DNA of 64,000 nucleotides, from the NCBI GenBank assembly GCA_902545945.1, contig CACCID010000002.1:1-64000 (forward strand). Reading direction: 5' to 3'. This DNA comes from an uncultured Pelagibacteraceae bacterium. GTDB taxonomy: Bacteria > Pseudomonadota > Alphaproteobacteria > Pelagibacterales > Pelagibacteraceae. The notes beneath the pieces were generated by a model. It searched no databases, was not told the DNA's origin, and worked only from the letters and a program-made list of their open reading frames with translations. The position numbers and the translations under genes were made by a program. Shown here piece by piece: positions 25,191-35,800 of the stretch (positions are counted from its first letter, which is position 1; each line of letters opens with the position of its first letter).

Positions 25191-27707
25191 ATGGAGAGAA
25201 TAAATTTTCAAGTCATTGAAAGAAAATGGCAAAAAAAATTTTCATCAGAAAAATTATATAATACTGAAGGTCAGAAGTTTTATTGTTTAGAAATGTTCCC
25301 TTACCCATCGGGAAAAATACACATGGGTCACGTCAGAAATTATACAATTGGTGATGTTATTGCCCGATATAAATTTCTCAAAGGCAACAGTGTTTTACAC
25401 CCCATGGGATGGGACGCTTTTGGTTTACCAGCTGAAAATGCCTCTAAGCTGAACAAATTACATCCTAAAGATTGGACCAATCAAAATATTAAGACAATGA
25501 GAAATCAGCTTAAAATGTTAGGTTTATCAATAGATTGGGATTTAGAAATTTCTACATGTGATGAAAATTACTACAAACATCAGCAAGAATTATTTATCGA
25601 TTTTTATAATAAAGGATTAGTTAAAAGAAAAGAAACTTATGTAAATTGGGATCCAGTCGAAAAATCTGTTTTAGCTAATGAACAAGTTATTAACGGTAGA
25701 GGCTGGAGGTCAAACGCTTTAGTAGAAAGAAAAAAATTATCACAATGGTTTTTTAATATTACAAAATTTTCAAACGAACTTTTAGATGATTTAGAAAAAT
25801 TATCTGGTTGGCCAGATAAAGTAAAATTAATGCAAAAAAACTGGATAGGAAAATCTTATGGTTGCGAAATAAATTTTAAAATTTCAAATAAACAAGAATC
25901 AATTAAAGTTTTTACAACCAGACCAGATACGATTTTTGGTGCAAGTTTTATTGCTTTGTCTCCTGATCACCCTTTGAGTAAAAATTTCAATAGTTCTAAT
26001 GATTTTAAAAATTTTAAAAATGAATGTAATAAAACTGGCACAACAGAGGAGGCTCTGGCTAATGCTGAAAAGATAGGTTTTCAAACTAATTTGTTTGTTA
26101 ATCATCCATTTATCACAAATAAAAAAATACCGGTATATTTTGCTAACTTTGTATTAATGGATTACGGAACTGGTGCTATTTTTGGCTGTCCTGCTCACGA
26201 TGAGAGGGATTTTGATTTTGCAAAAAAATATAATCTTGAAATAATTCAAGTGGTATCAAACAACAAAGACAACCAAACTTTAATTGAAGCATATATAGGA
26301 GAGGGAAATTTAATTAATTCTGAATTTCTTAATGGGCTATCTGTTTCTGAAGCAAAAGAAAAAATTATAAAAGAAGTTGAATTAAAAAATATTGGCGTAA
26401 AAAAAACACTTTTTAGATTAAAAGACTGGGGAATTTCTAGACAAAGATATTGGGGCTGTCCTATTCCTATGATTTATTTAGAAGATGGAAGTGTCCAGCC
26501 TGTAGATAAAAAAGATTTACCAATCAAGCTTCCAGAAGATATAGATCTAAATTCTAACGGTAATCCTTTAGAAAAACATCCAACATGGAAAAATACAATT
26601 CATAAACCCTCTGGTAAACCTGCAACAAGGGAGACTGACACTTTAGATACTTTCGTAGACTCCTCATGGTATTACTTAAGATTTTGCAGTCCTAAATATG
26701 AGAAATCACCATTTGATATAAATAAAATAAATCAATGGATGCCTGTTGATCAATATATTGGGGGTATCGAACATGCAATATTACATCTTTTGTACTCACG
26801 TTTTTTCACTAAAGGAATAAGTGTGTGTAACAAAAACTTCAAAATTTCTGAACCATTTACAAACTTGTTTACACAAGGAATGGTTTGTCATGAGTCTTAC
26901 AAAGATAAAGATGGTAATTGGCTTTATCCAGATGAAGTAAAAAAGATTGACGATAATAATTATGAAAAAAAGATTGATGGTACTAAAGTTACAGTTGGTC
27001 CACCGGAGTCCATGTCTAAATCAAAAAAAAATACAATTGACCCAGAAATAATGATTGCTCAGTATGGTGCTGACTCTGTGAGATGGTTTATAATGTCTGA
27101 TAGTCCACCCGAAAAAGATATTCAATGGTCTAATGTAGGCGTTGCCGCTGCAAATAAATTTTTACAAAGAGTTTGGAACCTAATCTATTCTGTTTCTAAA
27201 AAAAATAAGGAGACATCTGATAAAGTTCAAGAAAAAGAATTTGTAAAAAAAATAAATACTTTTATGTATAAAATTGACGTATCAATTAGTCAGTTTAAAT
27301 TTAACGTTTCTATAGCTCTTTTTTATGAATTGTTTAATTATTTAATTAAAAATATAACGTCCAACGTAAGCCAAGATGTGATGAAAAAAAGTTTAGTGGA
27401 TGTAATGAAATTAATGATCCCATTCACGCCACACTTAGCTCGTGAGTCCCTTGAATTTTTTAATTGTAAAACAACGAATAAGTGGCCTGATATTGATACT
27501 AGAAAATTATCAACAGAGATTAATTTCGCAATACAAATAAATGGTAAAACTAGAGATATTATTACACTTACAAAAGATGCCGAAGAGAAAGAAATTAACT
27601 CTATGGTTCTAGATAAATCTAAAGCAAGTAAATATATTAAAGATAAAAAAATATTAAAAACGATCTTTGTAAAAAATAAAATTATAAATTACATTGTTAA
27701 GGATTAA
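25191..27707 (+). CDS. leuS: Leucine--tRNA ligase
   Basis: LeuRS charges tRNA-Leu. The 838-residue protein has the HIGH motif [17 protein letters not shown] near residues 39-55, the editing (CP1) domain with [12 protein letters not shown] near 240, and the MSKSK motif near residue 608. The C-terminal domain is present. Length is normal for a bacterial LeuRS. The stop TAA shares its last base with the ATG of lptE (TAATG). Confidence 0.97.
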   Translation: MERINFQVIERKWQKKFSSEKLYNTEGQKFYCLEMFPYPSGKIHMGHVRNYTIGDVIARYKFLKGNSVLHPMGWDAFGLPAENASKLNKLHPKDWTNQNIKTMRNQLKMLGLSIDWDLEISTCDENYYKHQQELFIDFYNKGLVKRKETYVNWDPVEKSVLANEQVINGRGWRSNALVERKKLSQWFFNITKFSNELLDDLEKLSGWPDKVKLMQKNWIGKSYGCEINFKISNKQESIKVFTTRPDTIFGASFIALSPDHPLSKNFNSSNDFKNFKNECNKTGTTEEALANAEKIGFQTNLFVNHPFITNKKIPVYFANFVLMDYGTGAIFGCPAHDERDFDFAKKYNLEIIQVVSNNKDNQTLIEAYIGEGNLINSEFLNGLSVSEAKEKIIKEVELKNIGVKKTLFRLKDWGISRQRYWGCPIPMIYLEDGSVQPVDKKDLPIKLPEDIDLNSNGNPLEKHPTWKNTIHKPSGKPATRETDTLDTFVDSSWYYLRFCSPKYEKSPFDINKINQWMPVDQYIGGIEHAILHLLYSRFFTKGISVCNKNFKISEPFTNLFTQGMVCHESYKDKDGNWLYPDEVKKIDDNNYEKKIDGTKVTVGPPESMSKSKKNTIDPEIMIAQYGADSVRWFIMSDSPPEKDIQWSNVGVAAANKFLQRVWNLIYSVSKKNKETSDKVQEKEFVKKINTFMYKIDVSISQFKFNVSIALFYELFNYLIKNITSNVSQDVMKKSLVDVMKLMIPFTPHLARESLEFFNCKTTNKWPDIDTRKLSTEINFAIQINGKTRDIITLTKDAEEKEINSMVLDKSKASKYIKDKKILKTIFVKNKIINYIVKD

Positions 27708-28183
27708 TGAATAAAATATTAAAACTATTTACTATTTTCTTATCCTGTTCGCTATTTTTAAGCTGTGGCTATAAAGTTGTAAACAAAATGAATAAGAACG
27801 ATTATTCCATATCTGAAATTACTACTACTGGTGCTCCAAGAATATCTTTTATAATTAAAAATAGATTATTATATACCTCCTCTAAAGAGAGCAAAAATAT
27901 TTTCAACTTAAGTATTAATACAAACAAAAAAAGAATTGTAAAAAATAAAAATATTAAAAATGAAGTTACTGATTACGAACTAGTGATAGATACGCAAGTA
28001 AAATATACCTTGCTAGGAGAAATAGGTGAAACTAAATTTTCAATCAACAAATCTGGAAGTTATAAGGTTTCGGACCAAAGAATTAACACTATTAATAACG
28101 AAAAGAGGTTACTAGAAACGTTAACAAATAATATTATCAACCAAATCATTGCTAGACTTAATAAAAAAATAAATGATAATTAA
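27707..28183 (+). CDS. lptE: LPS-assembly lipoprotein LptE
   Basis: This 158-residue lipoprotein begins [20 protein letters not shown], with the lipobox cysteine at 20 followed by GYKVV, typical of LptE. It would plug the LptD translocon that delivers lipopolysaccharide to the outer leaflet. Sequence conservation in this family is low, and the assignment leans on the leuS-lptE-holA order, which is standard. The start overlaps the leuS stop and the end overlaps holA by 11 bases. Confidence 0.87.
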   Translation: MNKILKLFTIFLSCSLFLSCGYKVVNKMNKNDYSISEITTTGAPRISFIIKNRLLYTSSKESKNIFNLSINTNKKRIVKNKNIKNEVTDYELVIDTQVKYTLLGEIGETKFSINKSGSYKVSDQRINTINNEKRLLETLTNNIINQIIARLNKKINDN

Positions 28184-29156
28184 AAGTTATTTAGCTGAAA
28201 ATGATAAACAATTATTTAACAATGACTTATTATTATTTTATGGAGAAAATATAGGTTTAATTCAAGATTTTAAAAATAAAATAAAATCAAAATTCAAAAA
28301 ATCTCAAGTTTACAATTTAAATCAAAAGGACATACTGCAAAATGAACAAAATTTTTATAATGAATTATTTAATGAATCTTTATTTGACGAATATAAGGTT
28401 TTTATTATTGATCAATGCGATGATAAAATAACTAAAATTATTGAAAAAAATATTACAGATTTAGAGAAACGAAAAATATTTATTTTTTCAGAAATTCTGC
28501 AAAAAAATTCTAAACTTAGAAACTTTTTCGAAAAATCGAGACAATACGGAGTGATTGCTTGTTATGAGGATAGTGAAATAAGTCTTAAAAAAATAATATT
28601 TAATAAACTTAGTGGATATAAAAATCTTAACACCGATGTTGTAAATATGATTTTAGAAAGCTGTAATCTAGATCGAGCTAAACTCAATAATGAATTGGAA
28701 AAGATAATCATTTTATTTGAAAAAAAAGAGATTGAAAAAAATCAATTAGAAGAATTATTGAATATTAGAGAGGATGATAAATTTAGTAACCTCAGAGATA
28801 AAGCTATTAACGGTGATTTAATAAATACAAATAAAATATTAAATAATATCTACATTGAAAATGAGAAAATTATTTTTTATATAACAGTTTTAAATCAACG
28901 CCTTAATAGGATAAAAGATGTGATATTGGGATCAAATAATAGAGAAAATATAAACAAAATAAAACCACCTCTTTTTTGGAAGGACAAACCTATTTTCGAA
29001 GAACAATTAAAAAAATGGGATGTCAAAAAAATAAATCTCGCGTTAGATAATACGTTCCAACTAGAAATAATAATTAAAACAAATAGTGCGTTTAATAAAA
29101 ATATTTTAGTTAAAAAAACTATAGTAGATATTTGTAATTTGGCTAACGCTTCTTAA
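28173..29156 (+). CDS. holA: DNA polymerase III subunit delta
   Basis: HolA is the clamp-loader subunit that opens the beta clamp. The 327-residue protein matches the family in length and in patterns such as LLFYGENIGLI near residues 19-29, LFDEYKVFIIDQ near 66-77 and the C-terminal three-helix region. It is much diverged and Lys/Asn-rich. It converges on parB with a 14-base overlap. The lptE-holA-parB order is the usual one. Confidence 0.9.
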   Translation: MIIKSYLAENDKQLFNNDLLLFYGENIGLIQDFKNKIKSKFKKSQVYNLNQKDILQNEQNFYNELFNESLFDEYKVFIIDQCDDKITKIIEKNITDLEKRKIFIFSEILQKNSKLRNFFEKSRQYGVIACYEDSEISLKKIIFNKLSGYKNLNTDVVNMILESCNLDRAKLNNELEKIIILFEKKEIEKNQLEELLNIREDDKFSNLRDKAINGDLINTNKILNNIYIENEKIIFYITVLNQRLNRIKDVILGSNNRENINKIKPPLFWKDKPIFEEQLKKWDVKKINLALDNTFQLEIIIKTNSAFNKNILVKKTIVDICNLANAS

Positions 29157-30009
29157 GAATCTTTGAAACAAATTCAAATTGATCCAAATTTGTATAATGT
29201 ATGGTCAATTTACCTGAATTATTTTTCTTATTAAAAATATCTACCCTCATTCCTAAATTCTCTTCCATTTCTCTTTGTTCGTCTAAAATGTTAGCATCTA
29301 CACGAATTTGACTGGATTTTTGAGGACCTTTTTTTTGTCTTACTAAATATTCAACACTCCTAGCACTTAATTTTTTTGAAACAATTTCTTCGGCAATATT
29401 TGTAGCATTTGATACGCCGATAAGAGGTCTAGCCTGCCCAGCAGTTATTAAACCCTCCTCAATCATACTCTGTACATCTGAAGGCAAAGTTAAAAGTCTT
29501 AAAGTGTTACTTACATGACTTCTACTTTTTGACATTAATTTTGCTATTTTATCATGATCATAATCAAACTCTTTATTCAGCCTTTTGTACGCCATTGCTT
29601 CATCAATTGGATTTAGATCATCTCGTTGAATATTTTCTACTACAGCAACCTCTAAAGTTTCACTATCATTTAAATCTAAAATGATAATGGGTATTTGATG
29701 TAATCCAGCTTTTTGTGCAGCTAACCACCTTCTTTCACCTGCTATAATTTGGTATTTTGCATCACCTGATTTGTTTGGCCTTACTGCGACTGGTTGAATA
29801 ACTCCATTTTTCTTAATGGAATTTGTTAGTTCCTCTAATTTTTTTTCATCAAAAATTTGTCTTGGTTGATATGGATTTCTTATAAGATCACTTATTGAAA
29901 CTTGGAAAGCAGTTTTTAAGTTGGAGTTTTTTATTTTATAATCTTTCTTTTCATCACCAAATAAAGCTGATAATCCTCTGCCTAAGCTTTTCTTTTTTTT
30001 CATAATCAA
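29143..30009 (-). CDS. parB: Chromosome-partitioning protein ParB
   Basis: ParB is the CTP-dependent clamp that loads at parS and spreads along the origin region. The 288-residue protein has NPYQPR near residues 45-50, the CTP-binding box GERRWLA at 91-97, and a helix-turn-helix around DHDKIAKLMSKSRSHVSNTL, with a C-terminal dimer domain. The true start may be the second Met (residue 3, MKKKKSLGRGL). It overlaps parA by 4 bases. Its likely targets, two parS-like sites, lie about 1 kb upstream in rsmG. Confidence 0.96.
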   Translation of the reverse strand: MIMKKKKSLGRGLSALFGDEKKDYKIKNSNLKTAFQVSISDLIRNPYQPRQIFDEKKLEELTNSIKKNGVIQPVAVRPNKSGDAKYQIIAGERRWLAAQKAGLHQIPIIILDLNDSETLEVAVVENIQRDDLNPIDEAMAYKRLNKEFDYDHDKIAKLMSKSRSHVSNTLRLLTLPSDVQSMIEEGLITAGQARPLIGVSNATNIAEEIVSKKLSARSVEYLVRQKKGPQKSSQIRVDANILDEQREMEENLGMRVDIFNKKNNSGKLTIHYTNLDQFEFVSKILKKR

Positions 30010-30797
30010 GCTGCTGTCGCTTCTTCTTTAGAACTTAAAAACTCATTAGCTAAATCAAAATATGCTTTGCTACCAACACAAGTTTTGTCATAAATAACGC
30101 AAGGTAATCCATGCGAAGGAGCTTCGGACAATCTCACATTTCTTGGTATTACCGTATTATAAACTTTGGACTTGAAATGATTTCTAGCTTCAATATTAAC
30201 TTCACCTGATAATTTATTTCTCTTATCAAACATTGTTAGTAGAATCCCTCTTACAGAAAGTTTCGGATTTAATTTTTCTTTTATTCTGTCTATTGTGTTT
30301 ATTAATTGTGTTATGCCTTCTAAGGCAAAAAATTCGGTTTGAAGTGGAACGACAAGTTCATTAGAACCTACCAGAGCGATCACCGTTAGGAGACTAAGTG
30401 AAGGGGGGCAATCTATAAATATATAATCGTATTTTTTTAAAATATTTGAATTAAAGTCAAAAATGTTTTTTAATGTAAACGCACGTTTCTCATCTGAAGC
30501 TGTCTCAACTTCTAAACCTGAAAGGTCTACAGTTGAACTTATTAAATCTAAATTTTTAATCTCCGTATTTATAATAGCTTCACTTAATTCTATGTTTCCT
30601 ATCAAAAGGTTGTAAATATTATTTCCCTCCTTCGTATTTGACTTTCCCAATCCGGTAGTGGCATTTCCTTGGGGGTCTAGATCTACAACTAATATTTTAT
30701 GACCCATAATGGACAGTGAAGCTGCAAGATTTACTACTGTAGTAGTTTTTCCGACCCCGCCTTTTTGGTTAATAACTGAAATTATTTTATTTTTCAT
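30006..30797 (-). CDS. parA: Chromosome-partitioning ATPase ParA (Soj)
   Basis: This 263-residue deviant-Walker ATPase has INQKGGVGKTTTVVNLA, with signature Lys12 and Lys17 (KGGVGKTT, 12-19), and the Walker B-like IFIDCPPSLSL near residues 127-137. It moves ParB-parS complexes over the nucleoid. It overlaps rsmG by 11 bases and parB by 4, giving a tight mnmE/mnmG-rsmG-parA-parB run, as in most alphaproteobacteria. Confidence 0.97.
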   Translation of the reverse strand: MKNKIISVINQKGGVGKTTTVVNLAASLSIMGHKILVVDLDPQGNATTGLGKSNTKEGNNIYNLLIGNIELSEAIINTEIKNLDLISSTVDLSGLEVETASDEKRAFTLKNIFDFNSNILKKYDYIFIDCPPSLSLLTVIALVGSNELVVPLQTEFFALEGITQLINTIDRIKEKLNPKLSVRGILLTMFDKRNKLSGEVNIEARNHFKSKVYNTVIPRNVRLSEAPSHGLPCVIYDKTCVGSKAYFDLANEFLSSKEEATAA

Positions 30798-31404
30798 TTT
30801 TTGTAGCTATAATTATTTTCGAATCTTTTTCAGTAATGCTATCAACTGTTTTATATATATAATTTTTATCCTTTGGAAGTTTTTTGAGATCATTTAAGGC
30901 ATTCTTTCCCTTAAGAATGATTAATTTATGTGGATTTTTTACTTTTTCACGTGAAATATCAAATATTAGGTCTAATTTTTTAAAAGCTCTACAAACTATG
31001 TAGTTAGTTCTAATAATTTTATAATCGTACACGTTTCCCTCAATATCGAATTTAGTAATTTTTTGAATATCACTTAGAAAAGCTCTTTTTACAGGAGATT
31101 TTTCGTATAGTTTCACGTGAAAATTAGGATTAGTATTAGCTATAGATAGAATAATTCCTGGGAGACCAGCACCAGAACCAAGATCAGACAAAATATGGTC
31201 TTTTTTAAAGTCAATAAACCTTAAAATTTGAGCAGAATCTAAAATATGTCTGTTCCAGACCTCCTTTTCAGTAATTTTACTAATTAAATTGTATTTTTTG
31301 TTAAAAATTAACAACAAATTAACATATTTACAAATTTTTAAAATTTTTTCATCAGAAAAACCAAGATTTTCCTTAAGATATTTCTTAACAAAAACAGTAT
31401 CCAT
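30787..31404 (-). CDS. rsmG: 16S rRNA (guanine527-N7)-methyltransferase RsmG
   Basis: RsmG (GidB) makes m7G527 in 16S rRNA. The 205-residue protein has the SAM-binding motif LSDLGSGAGLPGII near residues 68-81. Its coding sequence also carries two parS-like palindromes, so these codons are under a second constraint. The ATG shares one base with the mnmG stop. Confidence 0.95.
   Translation of the reverse strand: MDTVFVKKYLKENLGFSDEKILKICKYVNLLLIFNKKYNLISKITEKEVWNRHILDSAQILRFIDFKKDHILSDLGSGAGLPGIILSIANTNPNFHVKLYEKSPVKRAFLSDIQKITKFDIEGNVYDYKIIRTNYIVCRAFKKLDLIFDISREKVKNPHKLIILKGKNALNDLKKLPKDKNYIYKTVDSITEKDSKIIIATKNEK
30943..30958. other. parS-like centromere site 1
   Basis: TTTTTCACGTGAAATA contains the perfect palindromic core TTTCACGTGAAA and differs from the parS consensus TGTTTCACGTGAAACA at two bases (positions 2 and 15). 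It lies inside rsmG, next to parAB, where parS sites occur in other alphaproteobacteria. It is a probable ParB loading site. Confidence 0.8.
31109..31124. other. parS-like centromere site 2
   Basis: AGTTTCACGTGAAAAT again has the perfect core TTTCACGTGAAA and matches the parS consensus at 13 of 16 positions. It is 166 bases from site 1, also inside rsmG. I found no other CACGTG core with these flanks elsewhere in the window. Confidence 0.78.
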
Positions 31405-33272
31405 TAAGCAGATTGCTTAGATCGCATCTTTCTTAAGTTAGAAAGTATAATAACTACTGCAGAAGGGGTAATTCCATCTATCCTAAGAGCTTGTCCTAGG
31501 GTTCTAGGCCTGATTTTGCTTAATTTGCTCTTCACCTCATTAGACAGACCGCTCAATTCATCATAATTGAAGTTTGTAGGAATTTCCAAAGCTTCATCCT
31601 TGTTGAAAGCATTGATGTCTCGTTGCTGTCTAGGTAGGTAACCAGCGTAGTGTGCATCGATTTCAACCTGCTTATCAAGGGAGGCATTATAAGAGGGAAT
31701 TGAGGGGAAAATCTCTCTCAGTTTAGATAATGTAACATTCCTCTGACCTATCACCTCCATACAAGATCTTTTAACACCATCCATCGCAATTTTTATAGAA
31801 TGATCCTTGGCCTTATTAGGTGTAATAAAATTAGACATAAGATGTTTTTTTATCTCTAAAAGTTTCTTATCTTTATCATGAAATAATTTTTTTCTTTCGT
31901 CAGAAATTAATCCTAGCTCACAGCCTAGATTTGTTAGTCTTTGATCTGCATTATCTGCTCTTAAACTTAATCTATACTCAGCTCTAGATGTAAACATTCT
32001 GTAAGGCTCACTGACACCCTTTGTAATAAGATCATCAATCATTACACCGATGTAGGAGTTACTCCTACTAAGTAAAAATTCTTTTTTATTTTTTACTTTT
32101 AATGCCGCGTTTACTCCAGCAACAAGTCCTTGAGAAGCAGCTTCTTCATAGCCAGTAGTTCCATTAATTTGACCAGCTAAAAATAAAGATTTTATTTTTT
32201 TTGTTTCTAGAGTTGTTTTTAATTCTCTAGGATCTACATAATCATACTCAATCGCATAACCAGCCCTTATCATTTTAACTTGCTCTAAACCCTTGATTTT
32301 ACAAAGTATTTTAAGCTGTATCTCTTCAGGTAAGGATGTTGATATTCCATTTGGGTAAATAGTATTGTCCTTTAACCCTTCAGGTTCTAGGAATATTTGA
32401 TGTTGTTGTTTCTCTTTAAACTTTACAATTTTATCTTCAATAGAAGGACAATAACGTGGTCCAACACCTTTTATATTTCCAGAATACATAGCACTTCTAG
32501 AAATATTTTCACTTATAATTTTATGTACTTCATTGTTTGTATAAGTCATTCCACACTTAATTTGTTCGTTATTAATTTTGTTAGTAAGAAAAGAAAAATA
32601 ATAATGCTCATTATCTGCTGGTTGCATTTCCAAATCATTGTAGTTAATCGTACTACCGTCTAGTCTAGGTGGAGTTCCTGTCTTTAGTCTTCCTATTTGC
32701 ATTTTAAACTTTGCTAGTTGTTCACTTAAACCTGTAGATGGTTTTTCATCAAATCTACCAGCTGGTATCTGAGTTTCACCAATATGTATTAATCCATTTA
32801 GAAAAGTACCAGTAGTTAATATAAGCTCCTTTGTTCTCACTTCTTTGCCACTTTGACATACAAAGCCTATAACTTTATCTCCTTGAAATAAAAATTTGAT
32901 TACTGGGTCTGCAATTACCTCCAAATTTTTATAATTTAATAAAATTTTCTGCATATACTCTTTGTAGAGAGCTCTATCTGACTGAGTACGAGGTCCCTGC
33001 ACTGCTGGACCTCTACTTCTATTTAATAATCTAAATTGAATACCTGATTTATCAGCTACAACACCCATTACGCCATCTAGAGCGTCTATTTCTCTTACAA
33101 GATGCCCTTTTCCAAGTCCTCCGATAGCAGGATTGCACGACATCTCACCAATAGTCTCTATTTTATGTGTAAAAAGCGCAGTATTGACGCCCATTCTAGC
33201 GGATGCAGCTGCAGCTTCACATCCAGCATGCCCACCCCCTATTACCACTACATCATAGCTTTGTTTAATCAT
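31404..33272 (-). CDS. mnmG: tRNA 5-carboxymethylaminomethyluridine enzyme MnmG
   Basis: MnmG (GidA) is the FAD enzyme that, with MnmE, modifies U34 of certain tRNAs. The 622-residue protein has the FAD motif [11 protein letters not shown] near residues 11-21, [17 protein letters not shown] near 51-67 and [12 protein letters not shown] near 153. The C-terminal helical domain is complete. It is 42 bases from mnmE in the same direction and shares one base with rsmG. Confidence 0.97.
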   Translation of the reverse strand: MIKQSYDVVVIGGGHAGCEAAAASARMGVNTALFTHKIETIGEMSCNPAIGGLGKGHLVREIDALDGVMGVVADKSGIQFRLLNRSRGPAVQGPRTQSDRALYKEYMQKILLNYKNLEVIADPVIKFLFQGDKVIGFVCQSGKEVRTKELILTTGTFLNGLIHIGETQIPAGRFDEKPSTGLSEQLAKFKMQIGRLKTGTPPRLDGSTINYNDLEMQPADNEHYYFSFLTNKINNEQIKCGMTYTNNEVHKIISENISRSAMYSGNIKGVGPRYCPSIEDKIVKFKEKQQHQIFLEPEGLKDNTIYPNGISTSLPEEIQLKILCKIKGLEQVKMIRAGYAIEYDYVDPRELKTTLETKKIKSLFLAGQINGTTGYEEAASQGLVAGVNAALKVKNKKEFLLSRSNSYIGVMIDDLITKGVSEPYRMFTSRAEYRLSLRADNADQRLTNLGCELGLISDERKKLFHDKDKKLLEIKKHLMSNFITPNKAKDHSIKIAMDGVKRSCMEVIGQRNVTLSKLREIFPSIPSYNASLDKQVEIDAHYAGYLPRQQRDINAFNKDEALEIPTNFNYDELSGLSNEVKSKLSKIRPRTLGQALRIDGITPSAVVIILSNLRKMRSKQSA

Positions 33273-33314
33273 AAGATGAATGTAGCGCGGTATATTAGGA
33301 ATACAAGTGGTATT

Positions 33315-34643
33315 TTATTTACCTATACAAAAGTCTCTAAATATCGATCCTAGGATTTCCTCGACATCAACCTTACCAACAATACTTCCAAGATGTCTTG
33401 TAGCCATTCTTAGATCCTCGGCAGCTAATTCTAAATCTTTATTTTGATCTTTTTTAAGAAAGTTATCTATTTCTTTTAAGCATTCATTAAGCTTAACTCT
33501 ATGTCTTTCTCGCGTGATTAAAACAGTATTATTAGAGGTGAATTTTTTACTTAATTTTTCCTTGATTTTTTTAATCAGACTATCGATATTTTTATTTTCT
33601 TTAACTGAGGCTAACACCGTATCTGTATCAAATTTGTAATTCTGTTTATTAAGTACGTCTGATTTGTTAAGTAAAACTATTGTGTCTTTATTGATCATTT
33701 TTTTAACTTCGTTGTTTATACTTTTTGAAGAATTATCAATAACAACAATATTCAAATCGGCTTCTTTTGACTTTCCTAAAGCTAAAGATATACCTTTTTT
33801 TTCAACCTCATTTTTAGCTTCTCTAATACCTGCAGTATCAGCTAAAATTACAGGATAACCATCAATATTTAAATATGTCTCGATTACATCCCTTGTAGTT
33901 CCAGCTTCATCTGAAACAATTGCAACATCTCTTTTTGCTATTAAATTTAAAAGAGATGATTTGCCTGCATTCACTTCGCCCGTTATAGAAACTCTAAATC
34001 CATCTCTTATTTTTTCTCCAATTTGATTATCCTCGATTATCTTATGAATATCTTTATGGATTTCTTTAATAGAGTTTTGTACTTCTTTTAAGACTTTTTC
34101 TGGTAAATCATCCTCGGCAAAATCTATTTTTGCCTCGATATAAGATAAAGATTTTATAAGTTTTTCTCTCAAATCATTATAATAATTTGAAGCGTTACCT
34201 TGAACTAATTTAACAGCTTGATCTCTCTGAAGTTCTGTCTCTGCGTGAATTAAATCACCTATGCTTTCAGCTTTTAAAAGATCGATTTTATCGTTTTGAA
34301 AGGCTATCTTTGTAAATTCACCAGGTTCAGCTAATCTGCAATTATCTTGATCTGATAGAGCCTTTAATAAAGCATTAATTACAGCATTACCTCCGTGTAC
34401 TTGGAACTCGGCTAGATCGTCTCCTGTATAGCTATTAGGCCCGGGAAACCACAATAATAGAGCCTCTGGATCTATTATTTTATCGTTTTTAGGGTCATAG
34501 AATTTACAGTAATTCACTTCATTAGAATTAATTTCTTTTAATTTAGTTAAATTCTTACAAACTTTAAGGGTGTCTTTACCTGAGATTCTAACGATAGCTA
34601 TTCCTGACGGACCTCTGCCTGATGAAAGCGCGTAAATATTCAT
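33315..34643 (-). CDS. mnmE: tRNA modification GTPase MnmE
   Basis: MnmE (TrmE) is the GTPase partner of MnmG. The 442-residue protein has the N-terminal tetrahydrofolate-binding domain (SGRGPSGIAIVRISG), a G domain with P-loop GEVNAGKSS at 222-230 and DTAG following, and the essential C-terminal FCIGK with Cys439. It sits 3 bases after the UbiH-like gene. In Caulobacter, rho lies next to mnmE; here rho is about 18 kb away. Confidence 0.97.
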   Translation of the reverse strand: MNIYALSSGRGPSGIAIVRISGKDTLKVCKNLTKLKEINSNEVNYCKFYDPKNDKIIDPEALLLWFPGPNSYTGDDLAEFQVHGGNAVINALLKALSDQDNCRLAEPGEFTKIAFQNDKIDLLKAESIGDLIHAETELQRDQAVKLVQGNASNYYNDLREKLIKSLSYIEAKIDFAEDDLPEKVLKEVQNSIKEIHKDIHKIIEDNQIGEKIRDGFRVSITGEVNAGKSSLLNLIAKRDVAIVSDEAGTTRDVIETYLNIDGYPVILADTAGIREAKNEVEKKGISLALGKSKEADLNIVVIDNSSKSINNEVKKMINKDTIVLLNKSDVLNKQNYKFDTDTVLASVKENKNIDSLIKKIKEKLSKKFTSNNTVLITRERHRVKLNECLKEIDNFLKKDQNKDLELAAEDLRMATRHLGSIVGKVDVEEILGSIFRDFCIGK

Positions 34644-34646
34644 GAA

Positions 34647-35744
34647 TTAAATTGATAAACCTTGATTAGAAATAAATTTGCTTATTTTTTTAAGAGTATC
34701 ATTTTTCGAAATATTTTTCAAAATTGTTTCTTTAAATGGATCTAATAATTTATTTTGTTTAAAAAAATTATGAGTTAAATCAATTCCTATGCCAGTAATA
34801 ATATTCTCAGATTTTCTATTATTTGTAAATTCTACAAGGGCAGGAGTGCTTTTTAAAGACATACCTAATTCTGTGTAATATTTAAAAATCCTTTGTAATT
34901 TATTAATATCTCTCAATACAAGATTAAAACCTTGACCTGCTACAGGATGAACAGTGTGCAATCCCTCCCCTAGAATAAGAATATCGTTTTTGTAATAGGT
35001 TCTTTTTAAATTTAGCATCAGCGGATAAGATTGCTGATTTGAAATCTGTATTTTACTTGTTTTTAAAACTTTAGAAATTTTAGATTTAACAATAGAGTTA
35101 ATATCTTTTGTTGGAAAATCCTTATTCACGCTCCACACAAATGAAAAATTATTTTTTGAAAAAGGAAGTATTGCAAGTGGTCCTTCTTTTAAAAAATATT
35201 GAGCAGTATTTAAATTTTTTAAATTGTGTTTAATGTAACCTGTGATAGCGATTTCTTTATAATCTTTATTTAACGATCTTTTATCAACTATACTTTGATA
35301 AATTTTTGAAGATCTACCTAAGCATAATATTTTCATATCATAACCAACTAAGTCTCTAGTCTCATTTATATTTTTTTGAATAGTTTTGATTTTATTCTTT
35401 TTAATTTTTCTAATCAAAATTTCTTTAATTTTGTCATTCTCAAAAACATACATAAGGTTTTTGCTATCTTCATTAAAGTTTAAGAAATTCATGTTCTGAT
35501 CTTTTATCTCGTAGAAAAGATCAATCTTTTTGGAAGGCCAAAATAAATTTTTATCGATCTTGTCTAAGACTCTATTCAAAAACTCATAGTTAGAGGCAGA
35601 AATAGCTGTAGTTCTTTTATCTTTAGAATGCTTATTTTTTCTAGATATTAGATGAACTTCTAAGCCTTTTAATTTGTTTAATGCTAAAGCAGTCATCAAA
35701 CCTGAAAGACCGTCTCCAACTATACAAATTCTCTGTTTTTTCAT
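34647..35744 (-). CDS. UbiH-family FAD-dependent hydroxylase
   Basis: From the ATG at 35744 this is a 365-residue flavoprotein monooxygenase that probably hydroxylates the ubiquinone ring. The FAD motif VGDGLSGLMTALAL starts near residue 9, and the second FAD site is GEGLHTVHPVAGQGFNL, where UbiH proteins usually have GDAAH. An in-frame start at 35831 would extend it upstream into ftsK and is unlikely. Which ring position it modifies (UbiH, UbiF, UbiL or UbiM type) cannot be decided here. It is divergent from ftsK, with 56 bases between starts. Confidence 0.83.
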   Translation of the reverse strand: MKKQRICIVGDGLSGLMTALALNKLKGLEVHLISRKNKHSKDKRTTAISASNYEFLNRVLDKIDKNLFWPSKKIDLFYEIKDQNMNFLNFNEDSKNLMYVFENDKIKEILIRKIKKNKIKTIQKNINETRDLVGYDMKILCLGRSSKIYQSIVDKRSLNKDYKEIAITGYIKHNLKNLNTAQYFLKEGPLAILPFSKNNFSFVWSVNKDFPTKDINSIVKSKISKVLKTSKIQISNQQSYPLMLNLKRTYYKNDILILGEGLHTVHPVAGQGFNLVLRDINKLQRIFKYYTELGMSLKSTPALVEFTNNRKSENIITGIGIDLTHNFFKQNKLLDPFKETILKNISKNDTLKKISKFISNQGLSI

Positions 35745-35800
35745 ATTAAAATTTTTCTCACTTTCATAAAAATGGTAAAAAGTACGTAAAACGATTCGAT

